From the NCBI GenBank assembly GCA_029718625.1, contig CM056376.1, positions 89,657,675 through 89,721,674 of the forward strand: 64,000 bases of DNA, in the 5' to 3' direction. Shown here one piece after another: positions 37,410 to 51,490 of this stretch (positions within the stretch are counted from its first letter, which is position 1; every line of letters begins with the position of its first letter). Below the pieces are notes generated by a model, which saw only the letters and a program-made list of their open reading frames with translations, ran no database searches and was not told where the DNA came from. This DNA comes from Synaphobranchus kaupii (taxonomy: Eukaryota > Chordata > Actinopteri > Anguilliformes > Synaphobranchidae). Both the position numbers and the translations under genes were made by a program.

Positions 37410-39522
37410 CTATTTATGAAGGACTATTCATAGAGTCTTTCCAAAAATACCTTGTTTAACAAGTGATTTTTTTTTTTTTACAAAAAGACATCACAATTAT
37501 TCACACCCCTGTTTTTAGCATTTGTGAACCCTCCCTTCACGGGAATAGCACTGCTGTAGTGTCTCTTGTAATTTATGAGATTGGTGAACATATTCCTCCA
37601 TACAGAATCTTTCAAGCTCCTTCTGATCCTTCGAACTGTGGTTCTGGACTGCCCTCTTGATTTAAAGCCACAAATTTTCGATCAGATCTGAACGTGAAAT
37701 ACTGCTAGCATTCCACAAAGCTGGAAATGTTTCACACTGCATTCTGGGTTGCTCTGTCTTACAGTGGCAAGCCTTAGCTGTCAGTGTTGCCTGATGGAAC
37801 TAAGTTAATAAGCTTGACAGCGCTGTCCTGACTGTGTATGCAGGTGATGGCACCGAGAATCCTTTCCCCCTTGGTATAGCCTCGACTCCAGCTGCTTTAT
37901 CTCCCTTTGTTAGAGAAAAATAGAGCTAAATAGAGATGGAGAAGATGAGAGAGAACCTATGAATCCTAACTGGTGCTCAGTTAGGTCTCCCTCAAAGGAG
38001 AGCTTCATCTCAGCGTGACTTAATCCTTGTGTGGTGTTCAGGTCTGTGAGACCTGTATTCAATGTTTACTAAAAGAAAAATGATACAATTCATAATTTTT
38101 TCAACCTGAGACTCATTGGCCTTCATAGGCTCATTTTCTGTGATAAACATGTAAAAGAACACAAAAATTAAATTTTATCACAAAAAACAAATATCACTTT
38201 TATTGATAAATGTGATCTAGCAGAGGTAAATGGTCAATATTAACCATATATGCTGTCTATATTGCTTGTAATTGAGATAAAGTCAATATCTGTGAAGTAT
38301 TTTTACGTAATTTGTTATGGCTTTATTGTTTTAAAAACCAAATAATGTTGACCCGCGAACACTGGGTGAGTAACAAAAACACGAACACCACACAACGGTT
38401 AAAGGTTGACGATGAGACGTGATGAGTGCGACACCCGCGTAGACTGCTCGAAGGGCCACTTCCCGGACTCGGTACATTCCGGCTCTGTCTGGGAACCCGG
38501 GGGCGTGTCTTGGGCTTTCCAATTGGGACATTCCTGCCCTGTGACCCCTGCACCCATATGCAGTCTCTCCCGTGTTACAGGGACCTCATTAACTCCCATG
38601 ATCGTCAGACACATCCTAGGAATGTTTTCTTCTGGAATAGCAAGGGAGCAAAGGGGTCACACCATTCCCTGATTCTGGACCCTGGGGAGCGCAGCCCAAA
38701 GAATTCCTTAACCCCCGAATGCCTGGGCCGCATGGTACAGCCGGTACAAGTTCTTTTTTAACCATCCCACTAACATGATTCAAGGGATTTGAATTGTAAA
38801 TGTTCTCTGGCTTCCAAGGCTGGGCTGGATATTCTAAAAATGGACCCCCCCCCCCCCTCCCCCTCACCCTCCAAACTCCTTATTTCCTCAAGCGCTCCAG
38901 TTCTTTCGGTGTTAATGATGACTCATAGCAAAGAGACCTGGATCCGTTAAAACTTGCTGCGGGCAGGGAAATTAATAATGTCAACAAATTATCTGTTATT
39001 TTGGGCAAGGTTTTCAGGCTCCACTTCATTAATATTGATGAAGATGAAGCAACAGAATTTTGCTGTCGTCCTCGCGTTAGTTAACCCGCGTTTATTACTC
39101 ATCCAGTTCATCAATTAGTAATTTCATGGCCAACAGTCCAAATAATTTTCAGCCCTACCTGATTTCATCCTTAGAATCTGTCTTCTTAACCATCTTCAGC
39201 CATACATCTTCAGACTATACTGTATACTGTCTATGCAGTTTTAAGGCTCTACTGAGAATATCCTAATATCAACTACCTCAATCTGCAAAGAGGTGCGAAG
39301 GTACCCTTGTCCAGCTGGTGAGAAGAAGGGCACATGCGTGCAACACACCAGCCTGCTATTGCTCCTACAGCCTGTGCGACACACTCTGGTACAGGTGCAG
39401 CAAGCGCTGTCCAGTGGTTTGGTGCATTGCAGATACCTGTAATATACCTATACCTGGAGAGAGAGGGGGTGAGAGGGAAAAAGACTGTATGGTTTTGCGC
39501 ATGTGTGGGCGTCTTTGTTTGT

Positions 39523-39577
39523 GTGTGTGTGCGTGTCTGTACGTGCGTCTGTTTGGGTGTGTGTGCGTGTGCGTGTG

Positions 39578-39640
<63 letters not shown>

Positions 39641-39642
39641 CG
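39523..39642. repeat. (GT)n microsatellite
   Basis: GT-rich tract with a pure run of about 26 GT units at its end. Frames of Cys/Val on one strand and His/Thr on the other are artefacts. Confidence 0.97.
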
Positions 39643-40637
39643 GTATGTGTATATATTTGCGTCTTTATCTCTGAATGTTCTTGCGATATACTCCCTCGTG
39701 TCTCAGAATGCAGATTTACGAGACAGGAATCTGCTGTGGAATTTCCAAAGTAACCGCAGGTCCATTTGGGTGGACTGTGGAGGCAGGAGACTGTGGTCAC
39801 TTCCTGTGATGTAAAGGTCAGAAGTCTGTGTTGCTCATATGACCAGGGATTTTACTGATTTCTGCAAGGCCGCATTCCAAGGAAATATAGGACGTTTGCT
39901 GTCTTGGATTCTATAGTGTCTTTGTCAGCAGTCTGAGGTCACTTCCTCTACTACGCAGGTCAGGAATTTGAGGTCACTTCCTGTGGTGTACAGGTCACTG
40001 CGATGAGTCGCAGTCTCCTCTGGAAGGATCTGGAGGGTTTTAAAGCGAAACCATGTGTGCTCTGACAGACTCCCCTAGGAATTACCTTCCTGGGAAAATC
40101 TACCCCAACCAGCACTAGACTGTGTTGAAATCTCATTGGCTGATGGGTTGGAGTGGGGGGTGGTTAGGAGCTGTTTTGTCAGCCATACTACCTCCTGTTG
40201 AACTACCTATTGAACTACACCCATACAGCAACGAAAACACAGGCAGTCATTCTCTTTCCTTCGCTCCCTCTGTCTGTCTCTGTCACTTGAAGACACACAC
40301 ACACACACACACACAATGACCACAATGACACAATCACACCACATACACTCACATCAAGTACACACATAGACTGCAGTTATTGGCATGGTACATATGTGTT
40401 ATGTGAACTAAGTGAACGCATTATACACACACCCACATTAAAAGTATGTACATTATTGATACACACAGTCTCTCTCCATTTCTCTCACACATCCACACTA
40501 TAGTTTTACACATACAGATTGCAGTTTCACACATGAAGACTGTGAAAAGTATGCACAGCTCCCACAACATGTGTTAACCACACTGCCCCCTGGTGGAATA
40601 CTGGGAAGAATGCATCTGCTTTTGTCTTTGTCATGTG

Positions 40638-40812
40638 CAGGAGGGTATTCCACAAAGCAGGTTTACTAAGTTAGCTGGATAACTGCACTGAGTAAAATCC
40701 AGAACAGGTATTTTTTCTTCAGTCCATGTTCCAGATTTGGGAGGGTTCCATGTTTTACTCAGTGCAGTTATCCAGTTAACTCCATAATCCTGCTTTGTAG
40801 AATACCCCCCTG
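40638..40812. repeat. Small inverted repeat element
   Basis: The ends GGGTATTCCACAAAGCAGG and the complement (CCTGCTTTGTAGAATACCC) are inverted, with inner motifs TGGATAACTGCACTGAGTAAA also inverted. About 175 bp; a MITE-like short element. Confidence 0.75.
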
Positions 40813-42909
40813 AAGTTGGAACTGTTAACAAATACACAAACAGAGGCTACACAACAGATTTTGAAATATATTAAAAGCATTTTATTCTGAAATTTAAAAA
40901 ATGAGAAAATAATTATCCCCATAATCTATTTGGCATATTGTGTTGGGCTCCGTGCAGTACACTAATGCTATTATTATTTAGAAGTAATATAGATTTAGTG
41001 TATTTACAGTGTTGTGTTTTTTTAGCCGGTTTTATTTTGTAATTGTGTAGATAGAAAGCCATTTCGTTTTGGTGTTTGCTCTTCAATAGCGTCGATACAG
41101 TATTTGACATCGTTACTCCACTGTAGGCTGTGCGTATACACAAAATATTCTGTTTATATGTACCTTCATTAGTATTCTGTGTTTGTAGGGATGTTATTAA
41201 AAATAATCTCGATCAGTAATCTTCTTTGCACTCTGTTGGAGCTGGGAACAGAGAGAGCGAGAGATAACAGGAACAGAAATGAGACTGTAGCTCCTTTCAC
41301 AGGTAAAACACCACCAACACATGGGCCACCGCACAGCTTCCCAGCTTGCACAGATATATTTCATGTATTTATAGATTTATTTCTATGGATGTTGAGAGAG
41401 TTTTCACACTTGACATTTCCTTATTATTTAGTAAAGAGTATTGCTGAAAACATTATGAACTATAACTATAATGAAAACAAATTATAACAACAACAGAAGA
41501 CAAGGAGGAAAGACCCACAAAAAAACAGATTTACAGAAATTCACAACATTCAAAACAGGTTTACAAGGTAAACACAAGCATTTTTTTTTCATCGGTATCA
41601 CATTGCATTCTATATCACCCATCTGCAACAATATTCACTGTATTTACTACAAAAATCCATGTTGTATGAAAAAAACGAAAATATCGTCTGCTGCCATCGT
41701 GGGTTTTCTTATCTCCTGCAAATGGTGACCGCTCTCAGCTATCCAGTGACGTAACAAGCAGCATGCAAAAAAGAAAGATCCAAGAAACCCCCATGTATTT
41801 AGTGGTGCTGAGTGAGTCTATCACTGGCAGGGAGAGAACTGTTTCCAGACCAATTAAGGGGGTAGAGAAGAGTCTCTCTATCTTTGCCCAGCTGTGTATG
41901 TCTTGACAACTGTCTCCGCTGTGTGACGCTGTGGGCCTCCCCTACACCGTGTCCGCGTTCTCACTCTGGTTTGGAACACCCTGTCCTACGGAGCTTTGAA
42001 TGAAGATGTAGGAGGAGATTCTAGTCTTTAGAGGAGATGAAAAAGGCCTGGGAGTGGGGGTGGGGTGATATTGGGCAGAGAGCTTATTTTATTTATTTAT
42101 TCCAACGGCAAGGGGGTTGCATTCTGGCGAATGTGCTGTTCTCAGTTCTCTCTATGTCAGTTCTCAGACTGTTCTGTTGGCACAATGGACCAGATCCTGC
42201 AGTCTGAGCATTACTTCTCCGGGTCAGCTCAACTGGGTATTTGACAGCATGCCCCCTCCCCCCTCCCCCTCCCCTTTCGCAGTGTTGGACTGCTCCTCTG
42301 TTGAGCTGTCTGCATTTGAAATGCGCTTCGGTATCGGGAGACATTTCTACAGGCAGGCTGAGGGTGAGGAAAGGGAAGAGTTTAACCAGCGCAGCATGGA
42401 CTTCTACAGGAGAGTGCTGTTCATGTCAGTCTCACTGTACACCTCAGTCTGGGACACAGCACAGGGGTTTCTTCCCCCCTACTGGTCAATACTCCACTAT
42501 TACTACTCCTGGAGGAAACTGATCTTGGGTTGTGTGGAGACTTTAGAGTATATAATATGTAGAGACAGCAATGCCAATAGAAACCAATGGGGAGCACATC
42601 CGAACCAGGAAGTTTTCATTTTGCGCTCATCTCACATGCACAGTTGTGTCCTTGGAGTCACATGTACAACGCGGATGGTGCAGAAAGTGACGTGGCGATG
42701 CCTACGTCAAAGCCTTACGAGTAGGTAATTGGTTGCCAGCTAGCGCACAAAAATACAACGTAGGCCAGAATAAATAATAATTTAGAAATTCATATCTTTG
42801 TCTGCGTGGTAAGAAAAAAAAAATCAGATAATACAAAAAAATTTTTGCTGACAAAAATGAATGGAGCCTAATGGGGAAACTGGCAATTTGAGCAATTTGA
42901 GCAATTATA

Positions 42910-44533
42910 CAGTCAAGCCGGAAAGTCTGCACACCCCTTTCACCTTCTCCACGTTTTATTACCTTACAGACTTATACTACAATAGATTGAGTTCATTTTT
43001 TGCCTCAAACATCTACACACAATAGCCAATAATGACGAAGTGAAAACAGGTTTTTAGAAAATATGCAATTTTATTTTACTGACAAAAATAGGTTATTTAG
43101 GGGTTACATATCTGTACACACCCTTAGCCTAATACTTGGTTGCTGCACCTTTGGCAGCGATTACAGCTTCAAGGCGTCTTGGGAAAGAAGCTACGAGCTT
43201 GGCACACTTGTTTCTGGACATTTTTGCCCATTCCTCTTGGCATATCCTTGCAAGCTCCATCAGGTTGGATGGGGAGCGTCGGTACACAGCCATTTTCAGC
43301 TCTTTCCACAGATGTTCAATTGGATTCAGGTCTGGGCTCTGGCTGGGCCACTCAAGGACATGCACAGACTTTCTTCGAAGCCACTCCTTTGTTCTCTTGG
43401 CTGTGTGCTTCGGGTCGTTGTCATGTTGGAAGGTAAACCTTCGCCCCAGTCTGAGGTCCAGAGCGCTCTGGAGCAGGTTTTCTTCAAGGATCTCGGTGTA
43501 CTTAGCTGCATTCATCTTTCTCTCTATCAGGACTAGTCGCCCGGTTCCCGCTGCTGAAAAACATCCCCACATCATGATGCTGCCACCGCCATGCTTCAGT
43601 GTAGGGATGGTATTAGCCAGGTGATGAGCGGTGCCTGGTTTCCTCCAGACGTGACGCTTGGTATTCAGGCCAAAAAGTTCCATTTTGGTTTCATCAGACC
43701 AGAGAATCTTGATTCTCATGGTTTGAGAGTCCTCTAGGTGCCTTTTGGCAAACTCCAAGCGGGCTGTGATGTGCCTTTTACTAAGGAGGGCCTTCCGTCT
43801 GGCCACTACCATAAAGGCCTGATTGGTGGAGTGTTGCCTGGATGGTTGATCTTCTGAAAGGTTCTCCCATCTCCACAAGGATACGCTGGAGCTCTGTCAG
43901 AGTGACCCTCGGGTTCCTGCTCACCTCCCTGACCAAGGCCCGTCTTCCCCGATTGCTCAGTTTGGCCAGGCGGCCAGGTCTAGGAAGATTCTTGGTGGTT
44001 CCAAACTTCTTCCATTTACAAATGATGGTGGCCACTGTGCTCTTTGGGACCTGTAAAGCTGCAGAGATTTTTCCGTACCCTTCTCCAGATCTATGCCTTG
44101 ACACAATCCTGTTTCTGAGGTCTGCAGATAATTCCTTTGACCCCATGGCTTGGAGTTTGCTCTGACATGCACTGTCAACTGTGGGACCTTATATAGGCAG
44201 GTGTTGGCAATCCCCAATCATGTCCAATCAATTGAATTTATCACAGGTGGACTCCAATTAAGTTGTAGAAACATCTCAAGCAGTATCAGTGGAAACAAAA
44301 TGCACCTCAGCTCACTTTTGGGTGTCATATCACATAACATATATGATATTTTACATTTAGATTTTTAATAAATTAGCACAAATGTCTAAAAACCTGTTTT
44401 CACTTTGTCATTATGGGCTATTTTGTGTAGGATTTTGAGACAAAAAATTTACTCAGTCTATTGTAGAATATGTCTGTAACGTAATAAAATGTGGAGAAGG
44501 TGAAAGGGGTGTGCAGACTTTCCGGCTTGACTG
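42910..44533 (-). mobile_element. Tc1-like DNA transposon with long inverted repeats
   Basis: 1624 bp flanked by TA on both sides. The ends begin CAGTCAAGCCGGAAAGTCTG in inverted orientation, and the inverted homology extends about 160 bp with scattered mismatches, including a repeated AAAACAGGTTTTTAGA motif at the inner edge. This is the long-TIR (IR/DR-like) type of fish Tc1 elements. It carries a transposase on the minus strand that is broken by a frameshift. It is older than the element at 28497 judging by TIR divergence. Confidence 0.93.
43129..44146 (-). pseudogene. Tc1-like transposase, frameshifted
   Basis: The N-terminal part (from ATG at 44146) reads MGSKELSADLRNRIVSRHRS with helix-turn-helix regions and the linker RPGR, down to HQSGLYG. 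The C-terminal part continues in another frame at [20 protein letters not shown] and ends AAKGAATKY at 43129. The break is at about 43807, where two bases appear to be missing compared with the usual GLYGRVARRK of this family. The catalytic residues are preserved: D in LWSDETK, D in [12 protein letters not shown] and E in [11 protein letters not shown]. The gene would be about 340 aa; as it stands it cannot make a full-length enzyme. Confidence 0.9.
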
Positions 44534-45279
44534 TAGATATCATCAGAGGGCGACATTATATCCGGTGCTGAGGTTGAGAGCTGAAAGCTGGCACCTTGGT
44601 GGAGACCGGCAGGGCGACTGGTAGGGGGTGGAGTAAACTGATGGAGCTGAGATAACGAAAGCTGTTTGTAGAAACATGCATTTGCTATGACATGACTGGA
44701 AATGAGGAAATGATTGGCGGGTTGGTGCTCCAGTTCTGTGCTCGTTTGAGGTTAATCGCATTGTCTCGGTGTGGCCGGCGTTGTGCACAAGGCAGGTTCA
44801 GAACATACAGCTGTATACCACAAAAATAGTACACAGAGAGTGTGAAAATAGTGTGTTTGGTGATTCATTTGGATGGCCTGCAGGTGCAAGAGGGACTCTG
44901 GGCCAGATGGGCTCCATTGGAATCCCTCCAGTTGACCACTCTGAAAGATGCCGTGCTTCCGACAGGCACAGCGAAACAATGGCTCAGCTGGGACAGCGCA
45001 GATGCATGCTGGGAAGGATGTGGCTCACTCAGTGGGTCACGTGTTGTACTCATACACTTTCCACAGGAAGTGCAGGGGATTATGGGGGAAGCGGTGCCAC
45101 ACTGAATGTGTTGTGCTTGCATTTAACTCTCTGCACAGGAGCATGCGGACACCTGGATGTTAAAATCTGCCCTTTTAGGCTAGTCATGTACACTTTCACA
45201 TAGTCAGTCGGAGGGACCATATTCTCATGAATATGAAAGGATTGGACCAGATATAGACATGGCACGCTAATATATGTAC

Positions 45280-46013
45280 CAGTGGCGGCTCCTGAGCTGA
45301 AAATTGGGGAGGCAGAAAACTTCCCTTTAAACTGATTATTGGTCTTAATCATTTTTCAATCAGTTTCCTTGATTAACAATAGGCTACATCAGCGTTTAAT
45401 TCACCAATTACTCAATGCCATCAAATGTAGCCAGTTCTTCTCAATGAGGCTATTAGGCAAGTAATACAATTATTTTCACTTGCATCGCATAATTGTGCAC
45501 ATTTTAATCAACATTATAATTGTGGATACATGTGCTCTTCGTTCTCCGCACTCTTAATTACGAAAATATTCATGGAAATTAAACGATCTGAAAGCTCAGC
45601 TTTTGTTAGATTCTTTTTTATTGCAGGTTTAGCACAACCTCATCTTTTGTTAGATTATTTTAAAAAAATAATTAAAAAAATTATCTAACAAAAGCTGAGC
45701 TTTAAGATCGTTTAATTTCCATGGATATTTTCGGAATTAAGAGTGCGGAGAACGAAGAGCACATGTATCCACAATTATAATGTTGATTAAAATGTGCACA
45801 ATTTTGCGATGCAAGTTAAAATAATTTTATTACTTGCCTAATAGCCTAATTGAGGAGAACTGGCTACATTTGATGGCATTGAGTAATTGGTGAATTAAAC
45901 GCTGATGTAGCCTATTGTTAATCAAGAAACTGATTGAAAAATGATTAAGACCAATAATCAGTTTAAAGGGAAGTTTTCTGCCTCCCCAATTTTCAGCTCA
46001 GGAGCCGCCACTG
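45280..46013. mobile_element. Fold-back hAT-type element (734 bp palindrome)
   Basis: The ends begin CAGTGGCGGCTCCTGAGCTG in inverted orientation, and the inverted arms extend almost to the centre (about 45610-45690) with few mismatches. An exact 8-bp target duplication, ATATGTAC, flanks it (45272-45279 and 46014-46021). The 8-bp duplication and CAGTG ends indicate the hAT superfamily. No ORF of note, so it is non-autonomous. The AT-rich centre contains a further short inverted TTTTGTTAGAT segment. Confidence 0.9.
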
Positions 46014-47294
46014 ATATGTACTGAATAATATATTATTATTATGATTATTATTAGTTTTTTTTTACTATTATTAGCTGGATGTAGAGACTCTAATATTGGG
46101 TTTTTAATATTTTTCCTCAGAGATAAGTGTAATTGTACACCTCATGAGAATGTCCATTTGTTTGACATATCCTTAAAGTGCTCTTGACCTTTTTTGAATA
46201 TCCTACTTAATGACATGCATTTTAATGGCCCCTAAATGAGCAGTTTACCTTCTAGCATGCCATCTATTAACATCAAGCATATTCGATTGGATCTTAAAAC
46301 CAGTTGACAGTTATAAGGAACACTATTTTTGAATCCATTTGGAAATGATCCCCAGGATATAAAAAGCTGACATCAAACCCAGGGCCCATAGGGCTCGTTC
46401 AAGTGGTTCATGTGGCCAATAAGGTCATTTCAGAGTCACTGAATGCATCATGTACAGTTAAATTATTCATGCGCTTTGTAACTACCTGCCATTATTACTG
46501 ATGGGCACATGCATAAGCAAGCATAAATATAACGCAAGCATAAACATAATGCAGGTTATACTATATGTTTTACCTCTTATGACCCTGTGTTTGACATACT
46601 GGACCTACATTCATTTTACATTAATATTGATGAAGTGACACTTCTGCTGCATCACACCTGATAATTATGGCCAGTCACGAATTGTATTAATACAGGCCCA
46701 ACTGAATTTATATGTGCCTGTATTTTGTATACCATATCTCTCACCCATATGTCTGAATGCAGTATTTAAAGATGTCACCACCTACTGAAAATTAAAATTC
46801 TTACGTAAGTGATTGATTGCCTTTTTAACTGACCTATTTAACTGATGAAAGATGTGTCATTCTTCCTAAGTAACTGTACTGATAAATGCTGTCTTGTGTC
46901 TTATATTACCTGAATTATATTCACCTTCTCGAGATGTTCTGACAATTTTGGTGCATCACACCTGAGAATAATATCCATTTTCCCTACCGACTTTATATAG
47001 ATGTGCCACTATCAAAGTTATTCTCTCACTCGCATGTCAATCAATGGAATGTCATTAACATTTAAAAATACCGTAACCTGCCACAAATCACAATTTCTCC
47101 ATCCTCTTTTTCTCTTAAAAGTGATGAGTGATTGAGCTTTCCTTCCACAGTGACAAGTAACGTCATAATAAACATAAATTTATGTCACAGTGTCATCATG
47201 ACCAAGTTCTGAGCCCTGAGAGACTTTAAAAACTCTGCTCTAATACAGAGCCGTTAACCCTCACTGCCCCGCCCCCTCCCCCTCCCCTGCTCAG

Positions 47295-47591
47295 AACCAT
47301 GAGAAGGAGACAGCGTTGCACTGCGCGGCCCAATACGGACACTCCGAGGTGGTTTCGGTGCTGCTGCAGGAGCTGACGGACCCCACCATGCGCAACAGCC
47401 GGAGCGAGACCCCCCTGGACCTGGCCGCGCTGTACGGCCGCCTGCAGGTGGTCCGCATGCTGGTGAACGCCCACCCCAACCTCATGAGCTGCAACACGCG
47501 CAAGCACACGCCCCTGCACCTGGCCGCGCGCAACGGGCACAGAACCGCCGTGCAGGTGCTGCTGGAGGCCGGCATGGAAGTTAACTGCCAG
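47295..47591 (+). CDS. anks1b: ANKS1B coding exon, three ankyrin repeats
   Basis: This exon of 297 nt (99 codons) is phase 0 at both ends. It encodes about three ankyrin repeats, with cores [32 protein letters not shown] and [16 protein letters not shown], and ends GMEVNCQ. The acceptor is ccctgctcAG and the donor is GTGAGG at 47592. The coding sequence is strongly GC-rich at third positions compared with the AT-rich introns around it. The spacing [20 protein letters not shown] matches the ANKS1 family closely. It follows an intron of about 23.7 kb packed with mobile elements. Long antisense frames over it (47226-47575) are shadows. Confidence 0.96.
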
Positions 47592-48538
47592 GTGAGGCGG
47601 GGCGGGGGCTGCGAGGGTGGGTAAGGGGAGGGATGGAAGACGGCCTATAGTCAGGTGAGGAGGGATGGGAAATGGGCGGGATTAGCAGCACTAAGTTGAA
47701 GTGATCTGCTTTGTGTGGGAATGTAGCACTTTAGGTAGAGGGACAGGGAGAACATTTAGTGCGAGGCTCAGCGATAGAATCATAGAATCATGGAGGAGGG
47801 AGTTGGTGTAAGTCATATAGGTATATATAGTCACAGATGTATATGGAACAAAATAGAGTAAAGCATAAGTAGACGGGTAAGGTTGCAGAGGGGAGGGATG
47901 AATAATTTATTTGTTTTGGGGAGAGAGAAAAGGACATATAGTAGAGGTCGGTTTGATCCTTCAGTTAACGGTCGGCCATTAATACCTGCAGTCTTTTTTG
48001 CCTATGTTGAGTCCAGCTCAATGACATTACCTTTCAGCTGCATTGTGATATCTGCTGGTGCGCTCGCTGTGTTTTGGCCTGAAGAAGCTGCTTGCTACAG
48101 CAGGCCTGCCTGTCAGAGAAATACCAAGAGGGGCACGCAGAGAATGTTTTGATTCCTGAGCGTTCTTTGGTTTTTCCAGTGGCTTTTGTTATTTCTCTGT
48201 GTGCTTCTCGTCTGTTGGGCTTGTCTGTTAGTACGTCAGATGTGTTTGCAGTGTTATTTCAGTGTGTTCCTGCAGCAAAGACTGTCATGCAAACACTGAG
48301 AGCAGGGGTGACAGAGAGGTGCATGCTGGGAGTTATGCTGAAGGAATATGCAACAGGGAGCGTGGGACTGGTGTTAGACTGGATTGCACTGTGTGTGGAT
48401 GTGTGTGTGTGCGTGCGTGCGTACTTGCGTGTGTCTGTACGTGGGAGTAGATGTGGCCAATGTGCTGATAATTACAGTCCACCCTCTCATTTTTCCACTC
48501 TGTAATAAATAATGAATAATGCACCTACATTTCAGACT

Positions 48539-48540
<2 letters not shown>

Positions 48541-48585
<45 letters not shown>
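48541..48585. repeat. (CA)n microsatellite
   Basis: About 22 CA units. Confidence 0.97.
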
Positions 48586-48591
<6 letters not shown>

Positions 48592-51374
48592 CACACAGCA
48601 TACACACAAATTCTCAAATATGTCTTTTTGCATTTGTTAGTTGTTTCTTCATATAATCCCAACCTTTTCCTGGAGGAATGTCCTCAGAAAACCAACCAAT
48701 CAGAAACAAGCTTTTGCATAGTGGATTGTGTGTGATTGAAGTATGGGTATGTTTTAAGCTGAACCTCTCATGTGTCCACTCTAGAGGTGTTCCAAGGACC
48801 TTTTAAAAACTTGTATAATCTATGTTCACTCAATGGTAGGGAGTCACAGTAATGAAATTAAATGTGATTCATCACTGAAAATGATAATCATATGTTAGAT
48901 ATACAGTATGGACCTGTTCAGCTATGAGTCAAGTGTAGGGTAGGTCAAGGGTTTGTGTGAACCCATGACCTTTAGGACATATCACAGGTCACTTGTGTTT
49001 GACCAGGAGGGACAATAGTGCCACCACATCCAATGTCTACATATCTCAGTGTTTTTAGACAGATTTTCAACGGATTTCATTTCTGGTCGGTTCCATCGAG
49101 ATTCAGTCGATACTCTTAAGGCCCCGAGTATTGGTACCCTGCCCGAGCCAGAGGCCAGTGTAGGTTCTGAGAACTGGAAGAGGGGACAAAATGCTCACTT
49201 GGCTTTTGCACTCCTTGTGTCAACACCGTATTGGCTTGGATCAGGCCTTGTGTCACCCTGTATACTGGTTTGATGTAGCCCATCTTTCACGCCTAGAGTC
49301 GCACATAGAAGAGAGCTGGATGGAGTGTTGAAGGCAACTCCTCCAGGGAGTTAATTATAAGAAAAGTAAGCACGAGGATAGATTTAACTTTCGAATGCAC
49401 CTTTCACAACCTCAAAGCACTTAGTATTGAAGGGGGGAAGGCTTCAAGCACCACCGATGTGTAGGATCCACCCGGGCTGTAATGTACAATGGCTCAGTGC
49501 AGGCAACAATAGCCCAAAGAACCACCTGTTTTCAAGGTGGTAAATACTGATTTGAAAAACTCTGACAAGATTAGTGGAGTCAATGAGTTTATTTCTAAGA
49601 AGAAAAGACCTTTAAAAATACATCGACAGCAGGTGCAACCAACAGACAGTGATAAAGCAACATCATTAAAATGACTTAATAAAATTGGCATGATGCTAGT
49701 ATAAGCATCCATCTGTCAGCAGTCAATTGAGTTATACGTGTGTGTATGCAATATGGGGCGGTGATTCTCTGGGACCGCAAACTCCTTGATCTGTGCCAGG
49801 TCTTTCAATAGGCCGACCGTGCCACCATTTGTCTTCGTGTGTGTCACAACCTTCGCGATGACAATGCTGTTCGCTGCCGGGGTCCTCGCAGTGACAGTGC
49901 CCCCTCACGCACAACAAGGGACTATGGCGCGAACCCTGCCCGGAGCTCATAAAGCTGAAAGAGGCAGCTGGGCGGGGGGGCCCGTCGCAACACCTGACCC
50001 AGATACACAGAAAGGAAGACAATCTCCAGCTGGCTTCAATTCCTGGAAACGCAGCGAGAGTGAATTGATTTCCCCTCCGTGACATCACCACCTAATCGGC
50101 ATGGGAAACGGGACAGGAAAGGGTTCTTGGCCAACCCACCCCCCCCCGCCCCCAACCCCACCTCCCTTACCCCCCACCTTCCATGCAAGCTGGGCCCATC
50201 CTGAAAGGAGAGGTTTGCTTTCGCAGTGCCTCTCCTGTGGCTTGGAGCCGTCGCCTGCCTTTGTTTCAGTCGATTTGGATCACTTGTGGCCTGGCCGTGG
50301 ATCGGTTTTCTTTACCCTGTTCTGTCCAGTGACCTCGCCCGGTTCTCTAGACCAGGCCCCTGCTTGGTTCTCTGACCTGCTACTTTCAGCTCGTTCGCTT
50401 GTCCTGGTTCCCTGGCCAGGCTCCATCAGCTGGTTCCCTGGTCCGGATGTTTAGGCCGGGGTTCATGGCCCAGTCATCTTGGCGAATTCTTTCTTTTGGT
50501 TCTCCGGCTTTGGTTCCCCTGCCTGCTTTTCGGGGCTGTCTCAGCTCAGCTATATCTGTAGGCTCAGGCTCTGCAGAAAGGCACAGCAATCCCCTGAAGA
50601 GCGCTGGGATCACTGACACTTGGAGGAGGAAGAATATCTGACGGCTGGTGACGCAGCGATCGCTAGCTTTTATTCTGCTACTCTGTCTGAGCCTGGAACC
50701 ATAGGGGAGGAGGAGGTATGGTATGGTACAGCACACGTACGTTTACTGAATACCTGGTCTGATGCAAATGGCCATCTGTTAGACATTTCTGTGCTGAGTC
50801 ATGGGGTAGCTTATTATGTGGATTAAGTTACTAAGCGGGTGACTGCTCCTGCCTATGGATCATACCATTTCGACATGGATCTGGGTTTTTTTTGTGCGCT
50901 GTACAAATAAATGGGTTATATGGTTGACATTTTATCGGTTTTTAATCAGCTATAATATGAGCAGCAGTATGATAGCATACAGCAGTTATGTAATTCCAGT
51001 ATCCAGCAAAGCAGTAACATGATTTCAGTGTACAGTGGTGTGGTGCTCCCTGAAGCTGTTGGTGTGTGTGTGGATAGTTTTGTAGGCAGAACATTGGCTG
51101 CGTTTCTCCTGTGAGGGCTGAAAGGTTTGTCGCAGTTGCTGCCTATAGGGAGCTCACTGTAGCAGCGGCTTCCTGTTGATCTTGGTCCAGGTCATACACT
51201 TACACAAATGCACATACACACACAAAAGGCACATTCCTTCATATATTTCAGGTTATAAGTGGTATCAGCTAAATGTCTTTATACCTTAAGAAAGGTGTAT
51301 TTTTCTTATTTGACCTTTAGTCAATTAAGTTTTTTGTTTTTTTAAAGCTGCTTTTGTACAAACCTTTTTTTATT

Positions 51375-51437
51375 TTGATCTCTCTCTATGCCCCTCTATC
51401 CCCCTCTCTCTCTCTCACACTCTCTCTCTATCTCTCC

Positions 51438-51470
<33 letters not shown>

Positions 51471-51490
51471 GCTCTCTGACTCGTTCTCTC
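51375..51490. repeat. CT-rich microsatellite at splice acceptor
   Basis: CT-rich tract with a pure (TC)n section at 51445-51470, directly upstream of the acceptor of the exon at 51493, where it serves as polypyrimidine tract. Confidence 0.93.

Larger units (their letters stand above)
23643..47294 (+). other. anks1b: ANKS1B intron of 23.7 kb rich in mobile elements
   Basis: GT-AG intron. Contents are listed separately: a 44-bp minisatellite, a palindromic element split by a Tc1-like transposon, a three-level nested insertion, a 3-bp-TSD TIR element, several small inverted repeats, a second Tc1-like element and a fold-back hAT element. Stretches 25350-27940, 35000-37250, 37420-40630, 40820-42900, 44540-45270 and 46030-47290 hold no gene I can support, only microsatellites and unassigned intronic sequence. 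Confidence 0.88.

Noticed and set aside
39273..39814. Cys/Val- or His/Thr-rich frames
   Set aside because: Translations of a GT microsatellite.
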